Shown: in pieces, positions 9,058-19,794 of the stretch
Numbering within the stretch: the stretch's first letter is position 1
Layout: each line of letters starts with the position of its first letter
DNA from: Sternotherus odoratus
Lineage: Eukaryota > Chordata > Testudines > Kinosternidae
DNA length: 64,000 bases
Reading direction: 5' to 3'
NCBI GenBank assembly: GCA_032164245.1
Contig: JAVMKO010000001.1
Span: 18,699,603-18,763,602 of the forward strand
The notes under the pieces: generated by a model
What the model saw: the letters and a program-made list of their open reading frames with translations, nothing else
The model's database searches: none
What the model was told of the DNA's origin: nothing
Program-made: the position numbers and the translations under genes

Positions 9058-11439
9058 TAGATTTGCCAGTTTTCTAATTTCACAAAACCGAACACCCTTA
9101 CCCCGCCCCCTGCCCAGCCTCTTCCCTGAGGCCCTGCCCCCGCCCCCACTCACTCTAGCCCTCCCTCTTTCCATCACTCACTCTCCCCCCACCCTCACTC
9201 ACTTTCACTGGGCTGGGGGTTGCGGTGCGAGAGGCTGTGGTGTTGCACTCTATGAGAATTTATGAAAATATGCTAATGAGTCTGAACATAATGTAACTGG
9301 AATATGCTTCATGCAATAGGTCTCTTGTAAGGGATCATTACGAAGTTTATAATCTACTGAGTGTGGTCATCCCATTTGTATAAATGTGCCACTCTTGTGT
9401 CTGAAACTAGAAATATGAAATATAACTCTGGGGTCCTATTGTAGTTGTGCAAAGTGTGGGCCATTAATGCTAGTTTGAAATCTTGATGGCTCCCATCAAC
9501 AAGGACAATTGACTGTGGATGGCCTTGTTTGCTTGCAGGCCTTCCTGTGAGTCAGGCTGGGAGGAATGAGGGCTTAGAGTCTTACAGTGACATGTGATCA
9601 TGTCGCCTGAACTGGAATCCATCTCTAACCTGGTGTTTTTCCATTGAGAAGGGGGAAGTGGGAACCCAAAGAGGAACAAAGGATTCCCACCTTGTGCAAA
9701 AGATATATAAGGGGGTGGAACAGAACAAATGGGGCTGCAGTCATGAGAAATCCCCTAGCTACCACCTGAGCTGGAACAAGGACTATGTCAGGGGAAAGGA
9801 CTGGGCCCAGACCAGGAAGGCGTCCAGTCTGTGATAGAAGCTTACTGGAATAGCTCTGAGGGTGAGATTTCATGTGTAATCACTTTCTTACTGTATTCGA
9901 CTTAGACATGCATGTTTTATTTTATTTTGCTTCGTAATTCACTTTATTCTGTCTGTTATTACTTGGAACCACTTAAATCCTACTTTTTGTATTAAATAAA
10001 GTCACTTTTTACTTATTCATTAACTCAGAGTATGTATTAATACCTGGTGTTGGGGAGGGAGGAAAACAACTGTGCATATCTCTCTATCAGTCTTATAGAC
10101 TAGAGGGTGGACAATTTATGAGTTTGTCCTGTATACACTTTATACGGGGTAAAACGGATTTTTCTGGGGTTTGGACGCCATTGGGAGCTGGGCATTTGAG
10201 TGTTGGAGACAGGAACACTTCTTAAGCTGTTTTCTGTTAAGCCTGTAGCTTTTGAGGGACATGGTTCAGACCTGGGTCTGTGTTTGTAGCAGACTAGTGT
10301 GTCTGGCAAAAACCCGCTAGGGCACTAAAGTCCCAAGATGACAGGGAAAACAAGCTCAGAAGTAGTCTTGACACATCAGGTGGTGGTCCCCAAAGGGGTT
10401 CCTGTGACCCAACCCATTACAGAGGGGGTGAGGGTTATGGTATGGAGCCAGAAATGAGGGGTCCAGGGGTATGGGAGGGGGTGAGGGTTTGGGCTGGGAG
10501 TATAGGCTCAGGAGTGGGTCTGAGGATGAGGAGTTTGAGGAGGAAGGGGCTCCAGACTGGGGTGAAGGGGTTTGAACTGCAGGGGCAGGCTCAGCCCTGG
10601 GGTAGGGCACTGGAGTGTGGGAGTGGGTGTGGAGTGCGGGCTCCATGAGGGAGTTTGGGTGTGGAGGGGGCTCAGGGTGCAGGCTCCGGGAAGGGGCTCA
10701 GGACTGGGATAGGGAGTTGGGGTGCAGAAGGAGGTGCAGGTTCTGGGAGGGGGTTCAGGACTGGGATCAGGGGCTGGGGTGTGGGTACAGGAGGGGGTGT
10801 GAGCTCTGGAAAGGATTTTGGGTGCAGGAGGTGATGCCAACCTACGGCAGGGGGTTGGGGTGCAAGGTATGGGAGGGAGTTCTGACCTGGGACAGGGGGC
10901 TTGGGGCATGGGGTCTGGGAGGGAGTTTGGGCGTGGGAGGGGCTGCGAGTTGGGGTGCTGGTGGGGGTGCAGGCTCTGGTCAGGCGGCACTTACCTCAGG
11001 CAGCTCCCAGTTGGCAGCACAGCGGAGCTAAGACAGGCTCCCTTCCTGCCTTGGCTCTGCACTGCTTCCAGAAGCAGCCGGCATGTCCGACTCCTAGGCA
11101 GAGAGGGCAAGCAGCTTTCCATGGTGTGTGCTGCCTGTGCGTGCAGGCTCCACCTCGGCACCTCCCGTTGCCATTGTTCCCAGCCAATGGCAGCTGCAGA
11201 GCTGGTGCTGGGGCAGGGGCAGCATGTGGAGCATCCCTCATCACCCCTGCACCTAGGGGCCGGACATGCCGGCTGCTTCCAGGGAGCTGCACAGAGCCAG
11301 GGTATATAGGGAATCTGCCTTAGCCTTGCTGCACTGCCAACTGGACTTTTAACAGCCCATTCAGCAGTGCTGACCAGAGCCACCATGGTCCCTTTTCGAC
11401 CAGGTGTTCCAGTCAAAAACCAGATGCCTGACAACCCTA
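9058..11439 (+). mobile_element. GC-rich hAT-type element with TAG.TTGCCA ends, nested
   Basis: The left end tagatttgccag and right end ctgacaaccc(t)a are diverged inverse copies. Flanking 8-mers gtttcacc (9050-9057) and ctttcacc (11440-11447) differ at one base, consistent with an 8-bp hAT target duplication. The interior is a G-rich degenerate minisatellite (variants of gggtgcaggctctgggag, 10422-10990), then a GC-rich part with agctcccattggc-type motifs. The element at 54969-55984 is a second member of the family. No transposase frame was seen; its long open frames come from the low-complexity GC array. Confidence 0.8.
9236..10421 (+). mobile_element. Solo LTR inside the GC-rich hAT element
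   Basis: AT-rich sequence interrupts the GC-rich host element. It begins TG (tgtggtgttgcactctatg) and ends ...aacccattaca. Promoter-like TATATAA lies at 9704-9710 and a polyadenylation signal AATAAA at 9995-10000, as expected for U3-R-U5 on the plus strand. Flanks gaggc / gaggg give an imperfect 5-bp target duplication, so the left end may be off by a few bases. There is no internal region and no coding sequence. I recall this LTR as common in turtles, but the class (ERV or Ty3-like) is not shown by the sequence. Confidence 0.7.
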
Positions 11440-12004
11440 CTTTCACCTCACTTAAAAACGACTTGCTTACAAAATCAGACATAAAAATACAAAAGTGTCA
11501 TAGCACACTATTAATGAAAAATTGCTTATTTTCTCATTTTTATCATATAATTATAAATCTATTGGAATATAAACATTGTACTTACATTTCAGTGTACAAT
11601 ATATAGGGCAGTATAAACAAGTCATTGTATGAAATTTTAGTTTGTACTGACTTCACTAGTGCTTTTGAGGTAGCTTGTTGTAAAACTAGGCAAATATCAG
11701 AATGAGTTGATGTTCCCCCTGGAAGACTCTGCATAGCCCCAGGGAGGATATGTATTGCTGGGTGAGAACCACACAGGAAGTTTTAAGGAAATAATGTTTA
11801 AAATCCACAAGAGATAAAGTTGTACAAGAGATGAAACATTTTGTAAATTATGAATGGCAACATTTTGTAGGAAAATGTGTCTAATTTAATTCCTGGAGTT
11901 CCATTCACAAACATAATTTGTGACTCATCTTAGAAAGATATGTGTATTATAAGTTCAAGCTCTTTAGAAACTGCAGGAATGGAAACCCTAACTATATACT
12001 AGGG

Positions 12005-12790
12005 TGACTTCAACCATTGAAACACACACACAAAAGACTGATTAAATCACCCATCCACCTCCCTACCAATCCGGTATTATTTTCAGTGGCATTTTTTCCT
12101 AGTATTTTGCCCTGGCAAGTGATAAATGACCCTGACATTAGGGTTTCTACCACTCGTCTAGGGAGACTTTTCCAAAACCTAATACACATCACTGTCGGGA
12201 ACTTTTATCAGACTTTCAGCTAAGATTTTCCGGTTTCTGGTTTCATCGCTTCCATGTAAATTATAAGACTGTGTATCACACTGAAAACTTCCTCTCACTG
12301 TATTTCTTTGAATATTTGTAGGCAGTTATTGTATCCAACATCCAGCTGCCATTGAGCCAAGTTACACATACTTTTCTCCCTTCACTTTGTTCACATCTTT
12401 CCATCATTTTTCCAGCTGTGGCCATGCCAGAGCTGAATAGGGAAGGATTATTATCTCAGGGAGCTGCATGTTCCTGGTGATACAAAATCACATTGGCCTC
12501 CTTGGCAGTTATATCACACCGTATGTTATGACTAATTTGCTGACCACTGCCACCATTATGTCTCTCTATATTACCACGTTTCAAATCCCCCCTCCCACGG
12601 ATTATTGCAAAATGCACGTATCACCCCAAAAATGTATTCTTTTCAAGCTGAATCTTGGTTATTATTTTTCTCTCTCTGTATTGACAGGCATTTGTAACTC
12701 CTTCCAATGTAAAGTAATCTGCCTATTTAATTAGTCTTTTAACGTCCTCTTCCAGATCATCAATGAAGATAGAAAGTTTAAACGTGGAAT
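12005..12790 (-). repeat. Degenerate antisense LINE fragment (CR1/L3-like)
   Basis: Blocks such as cacattggcctccttggcagttatatcacac, truncated here, and cttccagatcatcaatgaag occur in the order of antisense CR1/L3-like LINE DNA. Divergence is high and frames are closed. Confidence 0.45.
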
Positions 12791-13900
12791 TTAGCTAGAA
12801 TATAGGGTCTGGCTTCCCTCCTTTTACAAAAAGGGCCGTGGGATCTTCAGTGAACAGGGGTTGGCTCATTCCTTCCATTTATACTTAGAAAGAGGATTCT
12901 CCTCTGATAATACTTGTCCCAGGCCCAGCAGCAGGGTGTATGCACTGCCTTGGCAGTACACCACAGTACTCCCCTTTTGGGACTCTCAGTGCAAAGGGGG
13001 TTCCACATCAATTTAGGGGCAGAGATGGGGACCAACTACTCTCTCTGACGCTGTCCTTTGCAGATAAATCAGATTTCTTTGGGGAAATTTGGTGAACAAT
13101 TAATACAGCTTCCAGCTGTTTTTGTTTTCTCTTTGGCTCCTTCTGTAGATACTCCTCTATAAGCACATGGAGACCTATTCTGCCACAGATGAATTGGGCC
13201 TTCTGCCTTCTGTCTTCATGGATCCAGGAGTTTCCTTCCTTCCATGACCCTGAAAAGTGTAAGATTGAGAACCTGCAGATTCCAAAGCCCTTCCATCAAA
13301 TGTCTTGTCCTTTAGAAGCTACTAAAGAGAACATTCTTTAGTATGGTGGCCAGCCTCATGGTTGTTGTTTTTTTTTAATTTGGATTCCTGATGCATTGAA
13401 GAGAGTGCATACTCCCAGATCAGCAGCTACAATACCACAATATCTTCTAGCACCATATTGGGCACTTGGTTCAGGGAGACATTGGACACCTATGAAACCA
13501 CCAGTGTCATCTTCTGAAGTATCTAGATGTTGTTGGGAGATATCCATGCAACAGTCAGTAGGTCTGATATGGCCTACTATGGTCATTGGGAACTCAAATA
13601 CTCACAGCACTGCAGGTATGGCTGCAATCTTAGGCAAGGAAAATATTATTTTGTTGATAGCTGATGCATATTCCATTATGATAAGTGATGTGAACTAGCA
13701 GAAAATTATTTTAAAAATCCTGATTTGTCTGTATGAGAAAAAAATGTGATAAACAAACATTTCTCATGAAATATTACAATTATTATAATGCTAGAAATAA
13801 CTTTCTGATAATTTATCCATCCTTCATGTTCAGTACTTTTACCATCTAAGACAATAACAATCACACTGTTCCTCCAGTTTCCTATAGTACCGTTTGCCCA
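12791..13900. other. No gene identified; overlapping open frames at 13356-13698
   Basis: Frames of 100 codons (plus, 13396-13698) and 76 codons (minus, 13356-13586) overlap. Neither shows a family signature. The minus frame begins MTIVGHIRPTDCCMDISQQ and could be a fragment of a retroposed coding sequence, but I cannot name it. Confidence 0.3.
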
Positions 13901-13904
13901 AGCA

Positions 13905-14065
13905 TCTGAAAACATCTTACAAATGCAATAAGCTTCACAAGCCTCATGTGAGGTAGGCAACTATCATTATACTCATTTTACAGACAGGTAAACAGAGAAA
14001 TTGTATGAAGCAGTTAGTCAGGGACAAAGCTCACTGAAGGACCCATAAGTCTTTAGCCCAGGCCC
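13905..14065 (-). repeat. MIR-like SINE fragment
   Basis: The sequence ctcatgtgaggtaggcaactatcattatactcattttacagacaggtaaacagag, cut here to its motifs (gtgaggtagg, attttacagac, gtaaacagag), is the antisense MIR core. It is diverged. Confidence 0.65.
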
Positions 14066-14091
14066 TGATCTAACTTGACGGGACTGTTTAT

Positions 14092-14262
14092 TGTAGGATG
14101 TTATTATAGTATGGGCCTGATCCAACACTCACTGAAGTTAAAATTTCAAAGTCTGGAAGTGCAATTCTGTGACTTGACTCCTTCTCTTATATTGATTATA
14201 ACCAAAACTGTGAACCTCATTTTCCATTTGCCGTGCTCAAAATCGTATTCCTACATTTCCAT
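14092..14262 (+). repeat. 171-bp duplicated segment, copy A
   Basis: It is nearly identical (4 differences counted over 171 bp, about 98%) to 15200-15370 in the same orientation, at an offset of 1108 bp. It contains gggcctgatccaacac and a stretch resembling the small palindromic repeats. It carries no coding content. Confidence 0.9.
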
Positions 14263-14462
14263 GCTGAATATTTATCCCATCATACTTATCCCATCCACCA
14301 ATTTAGTTTAAAAATATCATCTCAATAAATGTCCATTTTAGAAGAAAAAAGTAATGCAACATTTTTCATAAAATGGCAAAGAAAAGTGTATTTTAAGTGA
14401 TGTAATAAAGGTCTGAGATCACTGCACCCATACAAATGTTTCATAATGGTAGTACCTGTTTA

Positions 14463-14760
14463 TGGCCTTGATCCTGCAGGTTGCTGAGCACTCTCAACTT
14501 TATTGAATTCAGTGGTGGGGAGGGCTCATGGCGCACAGCACCTATCAGGATTAAGTCAATAGTGGTTTACAAAGGTAAGAACTATTCTCCATCTTTTTTA
14601 AAACAAAGATTTACAAAGATGTAAATGAGACAGGGAAATTAGGGTCTGCATTCAGCAGTCCAATCCTATTCATCGTAGCAGTTAAGCATGTGCTTAAATT
14701 TAAGCATGTGCCTAAGTCCCACTGAAGTTAAGTGCTTTGCTGAATAGGGAGCCAGAGGGT
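14463..14760. repeat. Two small palindromic repeats
   Basis: The first (about 14463-14560) has ggccttgatcctgcagg with a diverged inverse ctatcaggattaag. The second (about 14645-14760) has cagcagtccaatcctattca with a diverged inverse gctgaataggga and a ttaagcatgtgcttaaa centre. Both resemble the inverted-repeat MITE class of the window. Confidence 0.55.
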
Positions 14761-14766
14761 CACAGA

Positions 14767-15195
14767 GTTTAAAGCCAGAAAGGACCACCTGATCATTTAG
14801 TCTGACCCCCTGTATATCATGGGCCACCATCACCTCCTGGAATCCACACATTAAACCCAACAATTGAAATTAGACCAGGATATAACATCCCTCAGGAGAC
14901 CAAACGATTATGTTCCACACAGGCAGAGAATAGAAGGGACCGAGATGTACCAATACCCCAAACCCCTCCAACTGATTAAGTGAGATAAACCCAGATGATA
15001 CTGGCAAGTGACTTGTGCCTGAAACAGCAGAAGGCAGGAAAAAAACAAAAACAAACCCAAAGTCACTGCCAATCTGACTTGAGGGGAAATTTCCTCCCAA
15101 CCCCTCATATGGTGAGCAGTTAGATTCTGCGCATCTGAGCGAGAGTGAGCCAGCCAAGTACCAGAGAGAGTGAATTCTCTGCACCACCTTAGAGC
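14767..15195 (-). repeat. CR1-associated antisense repeat
   Basis: It begins with the antisense CR1-like 3' end (agagtttaaagccagaaaggaccac, here shortened, then gatcatttagtctgacc). It continues with ttaaacccaacaattg and gaccgagatgtaccaata. It matches a repeat I recall from turtle genomes. Reading frames are closed. Confidence 0.6.
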
Positions 15196-15199
15196 ACCA

Positions 15200-15370
15200 T
15201 GTAGGATGTTATTATAGTATGGGCCTGATCCAACACCCACTGAAGTTAAAATTTCAAAGTCTGGAAGTGCAATTCTGTGACTTGACTCCTTCTCTTATAT
15301 TGATTATAACCAAAACTGTGAACCTCATTTTCCATTTCCCATGCTCAAAATCATATTCCTACATTTCCAT
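15200..15370 (+). repeat. 171-bp duplicated segment, copy B
   Basis: Second copy of 14092-14262. The sequences on either side of the two copies differ, so the duplicated unit is about 171 bp and not a longer segment. The intervening 937 bp holds the palindromes and the CR1-associated repeat. Confidence 0.9.
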
Positions 15371-15560
15371 TTTCCAACTTAAATAGATCTTCAACTACCT
15401 GGTACTTACCTCCTGATGTATTTATACAAGGCAACTACATCTCCTCTCAGCCTTCATTTTACTAGGCTAAACAAGCCATGCTCTATTAGAGTCCTCTCAT
15501 AAGAGGAGACCCTCCATTTCCTTGAGCATTCTAGTAGCACTTCTCACTACTACCCTTCTG
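15371..15560 (-). repeat. Antisense LINE fragment (CR1/L3-like)
   Basis: The blocks ctcctctcagccttcatttt, aggctaaacaagccatgctc and ctagtagcacttctc follow each other as in the antisense 3' half of CR1/L3-type LINEs. No open frame. Confidence 0.6.
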
Positions 15561-15575
15561 CTTAAACACACGCAT

Positions 15576-15690
15576 AAATGTTTTGCTGGATTTGGGCCAA
15601 AGTGGCTTGCTCAAGATCACACTACAAGGCACTGGCCCAGATATCAGGAGAACCCAAGTCTCTTGACTCACAGATCTATGATCCTTGGGA
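15576..15690 (-). repeat. MIR-like SINE fragment
   Basis: The motifs gtggcttgctcaagatcaca, gcactggcccagatatcagg and acccaagtctcttgactc match the antisense MIR head and core. Confidence 0.6.
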
Positions 15691-15830
15691 TTATTTCAAT
15701 ATTATATCAGCTCTTTTGTCTGTCAATGAAGAGTCAAGGTCAATCTTCCCAGCATTTTATAATCCCACCTTTTTTTCCCAGAATTATTTTCTTCTGCTAT
15801 TGTAAATGTGCTCATTGCATTTAAGAAATG

Positions 15831-17478
15831 AGGCAAAGTATGTCACTTTAAAGCCACAGTCACCAGGTTTCCGCTAAAATTATTCACTAAATAGTAACAA
15901 TTCACTAAATTAATCACTCTATCAAGCCAGGACTTTTTAAAGAATGCATCCATGTAGTGAAATTTAACAGAGCACTTCATAATGAAATGAAAAGGTGACA
16001 TACATATCCATAAGTTCAAACTTCCTATGGTTTTTTAATATAGTATATATGCTTGCATCAGGTCAGTCACTATCTGACTGATGCAACTAATCTTGATATT
16101 TGCTTCACCCATTCATTAGAGAACAGTGCGTACAGAAACAGTTCCAGATTTGAAATGTGATCTTTTCCATTCAAGGTCATCAGTCATTTGTATCACAGTT
16201 TACAACTGTCCCCATAATTACATATTTCATGAAGCAATCTCATTTGGGATAAGGGTTCGAATTCAACCCTTATCAATAAAAAGTAAATCAGTAAATTCTT
16301 ACAAAAAATTCATTAATTTTCACAACATATGCTGCGAGCTTAGGTCTAGAGAAATAAATTTTATCTTCCATATCCTGTCATTATAACACCACCACAATTT
16401 CTAAACAGGTACAAGCAATAATACACTAATGTGATATTAGTAGAAACTGCTAGTTATATAAATACAACAGTTTTTCACACTGTTTTAAGGTCTGGCAAAA
16501 TTATTTCAGCCTATTTTAACCATTCCAAACTATATATCAAAATCATAAGCAGCGACATTAGGAAATTGAAAATCAGATTAATCATCTGTAAGGGATTGAT
16601 GATTAAAATAAAAGCCTCCCTTTATTGATCACAGGCCAGTAATTTTGATTAAAGTGATCAAAACTAAATCACAATATAACAACATTTAAAAGCAGGTGAT
16701 TGCTCAGGGTAAAATTTACCCCACCAGGGCCAGAAAAAAAGTCTGTCTTACATTTGAGACCACCAAGGAGGACTTTCACCACAAAGACAGGCAAATGTGC
16801 CACAGGATATAGCATCGATAGTTACATACATTCTAGCATCCTATACATTCTAACTAGTATATGCTGAATTTGAACATTGTCCACAGACGTCCATACTATA
16901 TGATTGTGTTCACCCAACTCCGTTCAGTCTCTTGATTTGTTCTACCAAGCAGGACCGAGTGGAGAAAATCACCATATGATCAAAGACTAAAACAACAACA
17001 ACTTTGTTTCCTCAGAAGTATAAAAACAAATTCAACAACACAGATTATAGAATCCAGCTGTAATTTGGCTCCAAAAATGAGGGCATGAAAAGAACTCCAT
17101 AAAACAGTCTTTGATAACCTCAATAAAATAAGTGTTTTCCACATGAACAAATTAACTTCTTGTCAGAAAGTGAGCAGATAGAAGAATATGTTGCAATTGA
17201 AAATACTGTCAGTATAACTTCTTCTTTTCTCTTTTTCCACTCTGCAATATATTTCTCCTCATTTTAATAATAATTAATTTGATACTAAACACATAAAAGT
17301 ATGTATCTGTCCTGAAGGATCCCAAATCACTTTGTCAATGGGAAGACTAATTTTCAAATGTGGGTCCTTAAATAGACTATCAACATTTCATATTTGCCAT
17401 TTGTACAGTGAGGTACAGATTGGAATGTCCAAAAGTGGAATTTTGATGTCCTATTAATATGTCACATTTGTATATTAG
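15831..17478. other. No gene identified
   Basis: AT-rich DNA with no recognisable coding stretch. The only structure noted is the perfect inverted repeat at 16248-16274, listed separately. Confidence 0.4.
16248..16274. repeat. Perfect 10-bp inverted repeat
   Basis: GATAAGGGTT and AACCCTTATC flank a 7-base spacer CGAATTC. It has no T-run after it, and nothing nearby suggests a function. Confidence 0.8.
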
Positions 17479-17486
17479 GTCTAAAT

Positions 17487-19263
17487 TAGGGCTGTTGATT
17501 AAATGTAGTTAATTCATGCAATTAACTTAAGCAAATTAATTGAGATTAAAAAATTAATCATGATGTTTTTCCACATTTTTATATATTGTATTCTGTGTTG
17601 TAAATGAAATCAAAAGTATATTTTATTTTTATTACATATATTTGTACTGTAAAATGATAAAGTATTTTTTCAATTCAACTCATACAAGTACTTGTAGAGC
17701 AATCTCTTTGTCATGAAAGTGCAATTTACAAATGTTGATTTTTTTTGTTACATAAGTGAGCTCAACCCTCCCCCAACAATGTAAAACAAGTTCACTCGAT
17801 CCTACTTCTTCAGCCAATCACTAAGACAAACAATTTTGTTTATATTTACTGCCTTCATAAATGTAATAGATAATGCTGCCTTCATCTTATTTCCAACATC
17901 ACCTGAAAATGAGAACAGGTATTTGCATGGCACTTTTTGTAGCTGGCGTTGCAAGGTACAAGCCAGACATGCTAAACATTCAGATGCCCCTTCATGCTTC
18001 AGCCACCATTCCAGAGGACATGCGTCCATGCTGATGACACTTGTTTAAAAAAATGCATTTATTAAATTTCTGACTGAACTCCTTGTGGGAGAATTGTATG
18101 TCCCCTGTTCTACCTGCATTCTGCCATATATTTCATGTTATAGCAGTCTCAGACGACGACACAGCATAAAATGACCCAGCTGTTCATTTTAAGAATCCTT
18201 TCACTGCAGATTTCACAAAATGCAAAGAAGGCACCAATGTGAGATTTCCAAAGAGAGTTACATCATTGGACCCAGGTTTAAGAATCTGAAGTGCCTTCCA
18301 AAATCTGAGAGGTATGAGGTGTGGAGCATGCTTTCAGAAGTCTTAAAAGAGCAACATTACAATGCAGAAACTACAAAACCCAAGCCACCAAAAAAGAAAA
18401 TCAACCTTCTTCTTGTGTCTGAGTGTTGCAGCGCAGAGGTTTTAAAAACCTCTGTTGCCTGCTAAAGACCCTGCTTCCCTGCAGCATGGCTGAGTTAAAG
18501 GGCTAAACCCCTGAGCAGGGAGCCCAGCTGAAGGCATTAATTAGGGCAGGCTCAGTGCAACCTACTGAGCCAGGTGGAACCACTGAGGTTGATGACTGGG
18601 GAAGAGTACACACCCAGGAAAGAGCTCAGAGAAGGGTGCTAGCCAGGCAGGAGGAGAGGGGGCACCTAGCTCTGTCTCTGCTGGTTGAGAAAAGCCTCAA
18701 GGGGCCAGAGGACCTGGTGAGAGGTCTCTGAGGAGCTTGATTTTGGGGATGTTGGGACTATGTCAGCACTGTAAATAAAAGAGCACAGGTGAAGTACCAG
18801 AGATGAGGGCCTGCGATCCTTTCTTTGCCCAGCCTAAGCATAGGGCACAGGAACTAGGGGAAGGAAGCCTGTGCTGACCCATGACACTGAGCAATTACCT
18901 GAACAGAAAGTAGGACAGAGTGGACTTGCAGGCTCTAAAATTTTACATTTTTTTAATGCGGATTGTTTTTACACAATTCTACATTTGTAAGTTCAACTTT
19001 CATGAGAAAGAGATTGCACTGCAGTTTTAGGTGAATTGAAAAATATTATTCCCTTTGTTTTTTTTGCAGTGCAAATATTTGTAAACCAAAAATAAATATA
19101 AAGTGAGCACTGTAGACTTTGTATTCTGTGTTGTAATTGAAATCAATATTTTAAAATGTAGAAAATATCAAAAAATATTTAAAGTGGTATTCTATTATTA
19201 CTTAACAGTGAGATTAATCACTTGATTAACTGCAATTATTTTTTTAATCCCTTGATGGCCCTA
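17487..19263 (+). mobile_element. Fold-back hAT transposon with broken transposase pieces
   Basis: The ends TAGGGCTGTTGATTAA and ...TTGATGGCCCTA are inverse, and the exact 8-mer gtctaaat flanks both sides (17479-17486, 19264-19271). The left arm is an inverted copy of the right arm. For example, tgcaatctctttgtcatgaa on the left matches the inverse of ttcatgagaaagagattgca on the right. Transposase remnants lie in opposite orientations. On the minus strand, 18029-17802 encodes a hAT C-terminal dimerisation-like segment (PLEWWLKHEG ... VCLSDWLKK). On the plus strand, 18220-18418 encodes a more internal segment (PRFKNLKCLPKSERYEVWSM). The plus-strand copy is interrupted by a solo LTR. It is non-autonomous as it stands. 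Confidence 0.9.
18424..18886 (+). mobile_element. Solo LTR inside the fold-back hAT
   Basis: It begins TGTTGCAGC, ends ...CATGACA, and is flanked by the exact 5-mer ctgag (18419-18423, 18887-18891). AATAAA at 18774-18779 supports plus orientation. At 463 bp with no internal region, it is a solo LTR left by recombination. It interrupts the plus-strand transposase remnant, so it is younger than the hAT insertion. Confidence 0.85.
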
Positions 19264-19339
19264 GTCTAAATATACAACTTTAATTTGCCATAGTACGGAA
19301 GATGATATCTAGTCCACATTATATGGTTATATGGCCATT

Positions 19340-19790
19340 AAAATCTTGACAGATGAAAGGAGTGCAACAAAGTCAATCTGTCAGATGTGCTTAGTGAGGG
19401 TATGGAAAAAGAGCCCGATGCATGAGCGGCAAACCTTCCCACAGTGGTACAGGTCCACTCACCAAATGCAAGCTGAAGCATACTCTGCTTCCTGGCTTGC
19501 CTGCAGACCTTAGCCTGGGCTCTCTGATGTCGCTCTGCAGTGACTGCACCAGTCTTAACATGGCTTCTCCAAACTGAATGATTGTGGGCAGGCTTTTCCC
19601 CATTGTCAATGGGAATGCTGAATTTCTTGAAGCTTTGCTTGACTTTATTGCTGTATTGGAGTTTTGGACTTTCTCTGTATAGTGGGCGGTTCTTAAGTTG
19701 GCCATAGAGCACAGCCTTTGGCAGATGACCTTGTGTATCCCAACCAGTGAAGCATGCAAATGTCCAATGTATAACGTCCAATGCATAAAC
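19340..19790 (-). pseudogene. LINE reverse-transcriptase C-terminal tail, frameshifted
   Basis: Two overlapping minus-strand frames (19781-19338 and 19786-19391) together resemble the region after the RT domain of non-LTR retrotransposons. There is a LPKAVLYGQL block, then WRSHVKTGAVTAERHQRAQA, then a degenerate Cys/His finger-like end (CTTVGRFAAH). Frameshifts and altered zinc ligands mark it as dead. The exact LINE clade is not clear to me. Confidence 0.6.
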
Positions 19791-19794
19791 TATA

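Larger units (their letters stand above)
8981..11775 (+). mobile_element. hAT-type MITE split by a nested insertion
   Basis: The left end CAGTGGATCTCAACC (8981) and a right end near 11763-11775 (ggtgagaaccacac, a decayed inverse) bound a short non-autonomous element. Its two halves are 8981-9057 and 11448-11775; the gap is filled by the hAT element at 9058-11439. Removing the insert rejoins ...cccaggtttcacc with tcacttaaaaac. I cannot read a target duplication for the outer element itself. Confidence 0.7.

Noticed and set aside
10356..11482. Several open frames of 96-163 codons
   Set aside because: They are by-products of the G-rich minisatellite and GC-rich end of the hAT element; no domain is seen.
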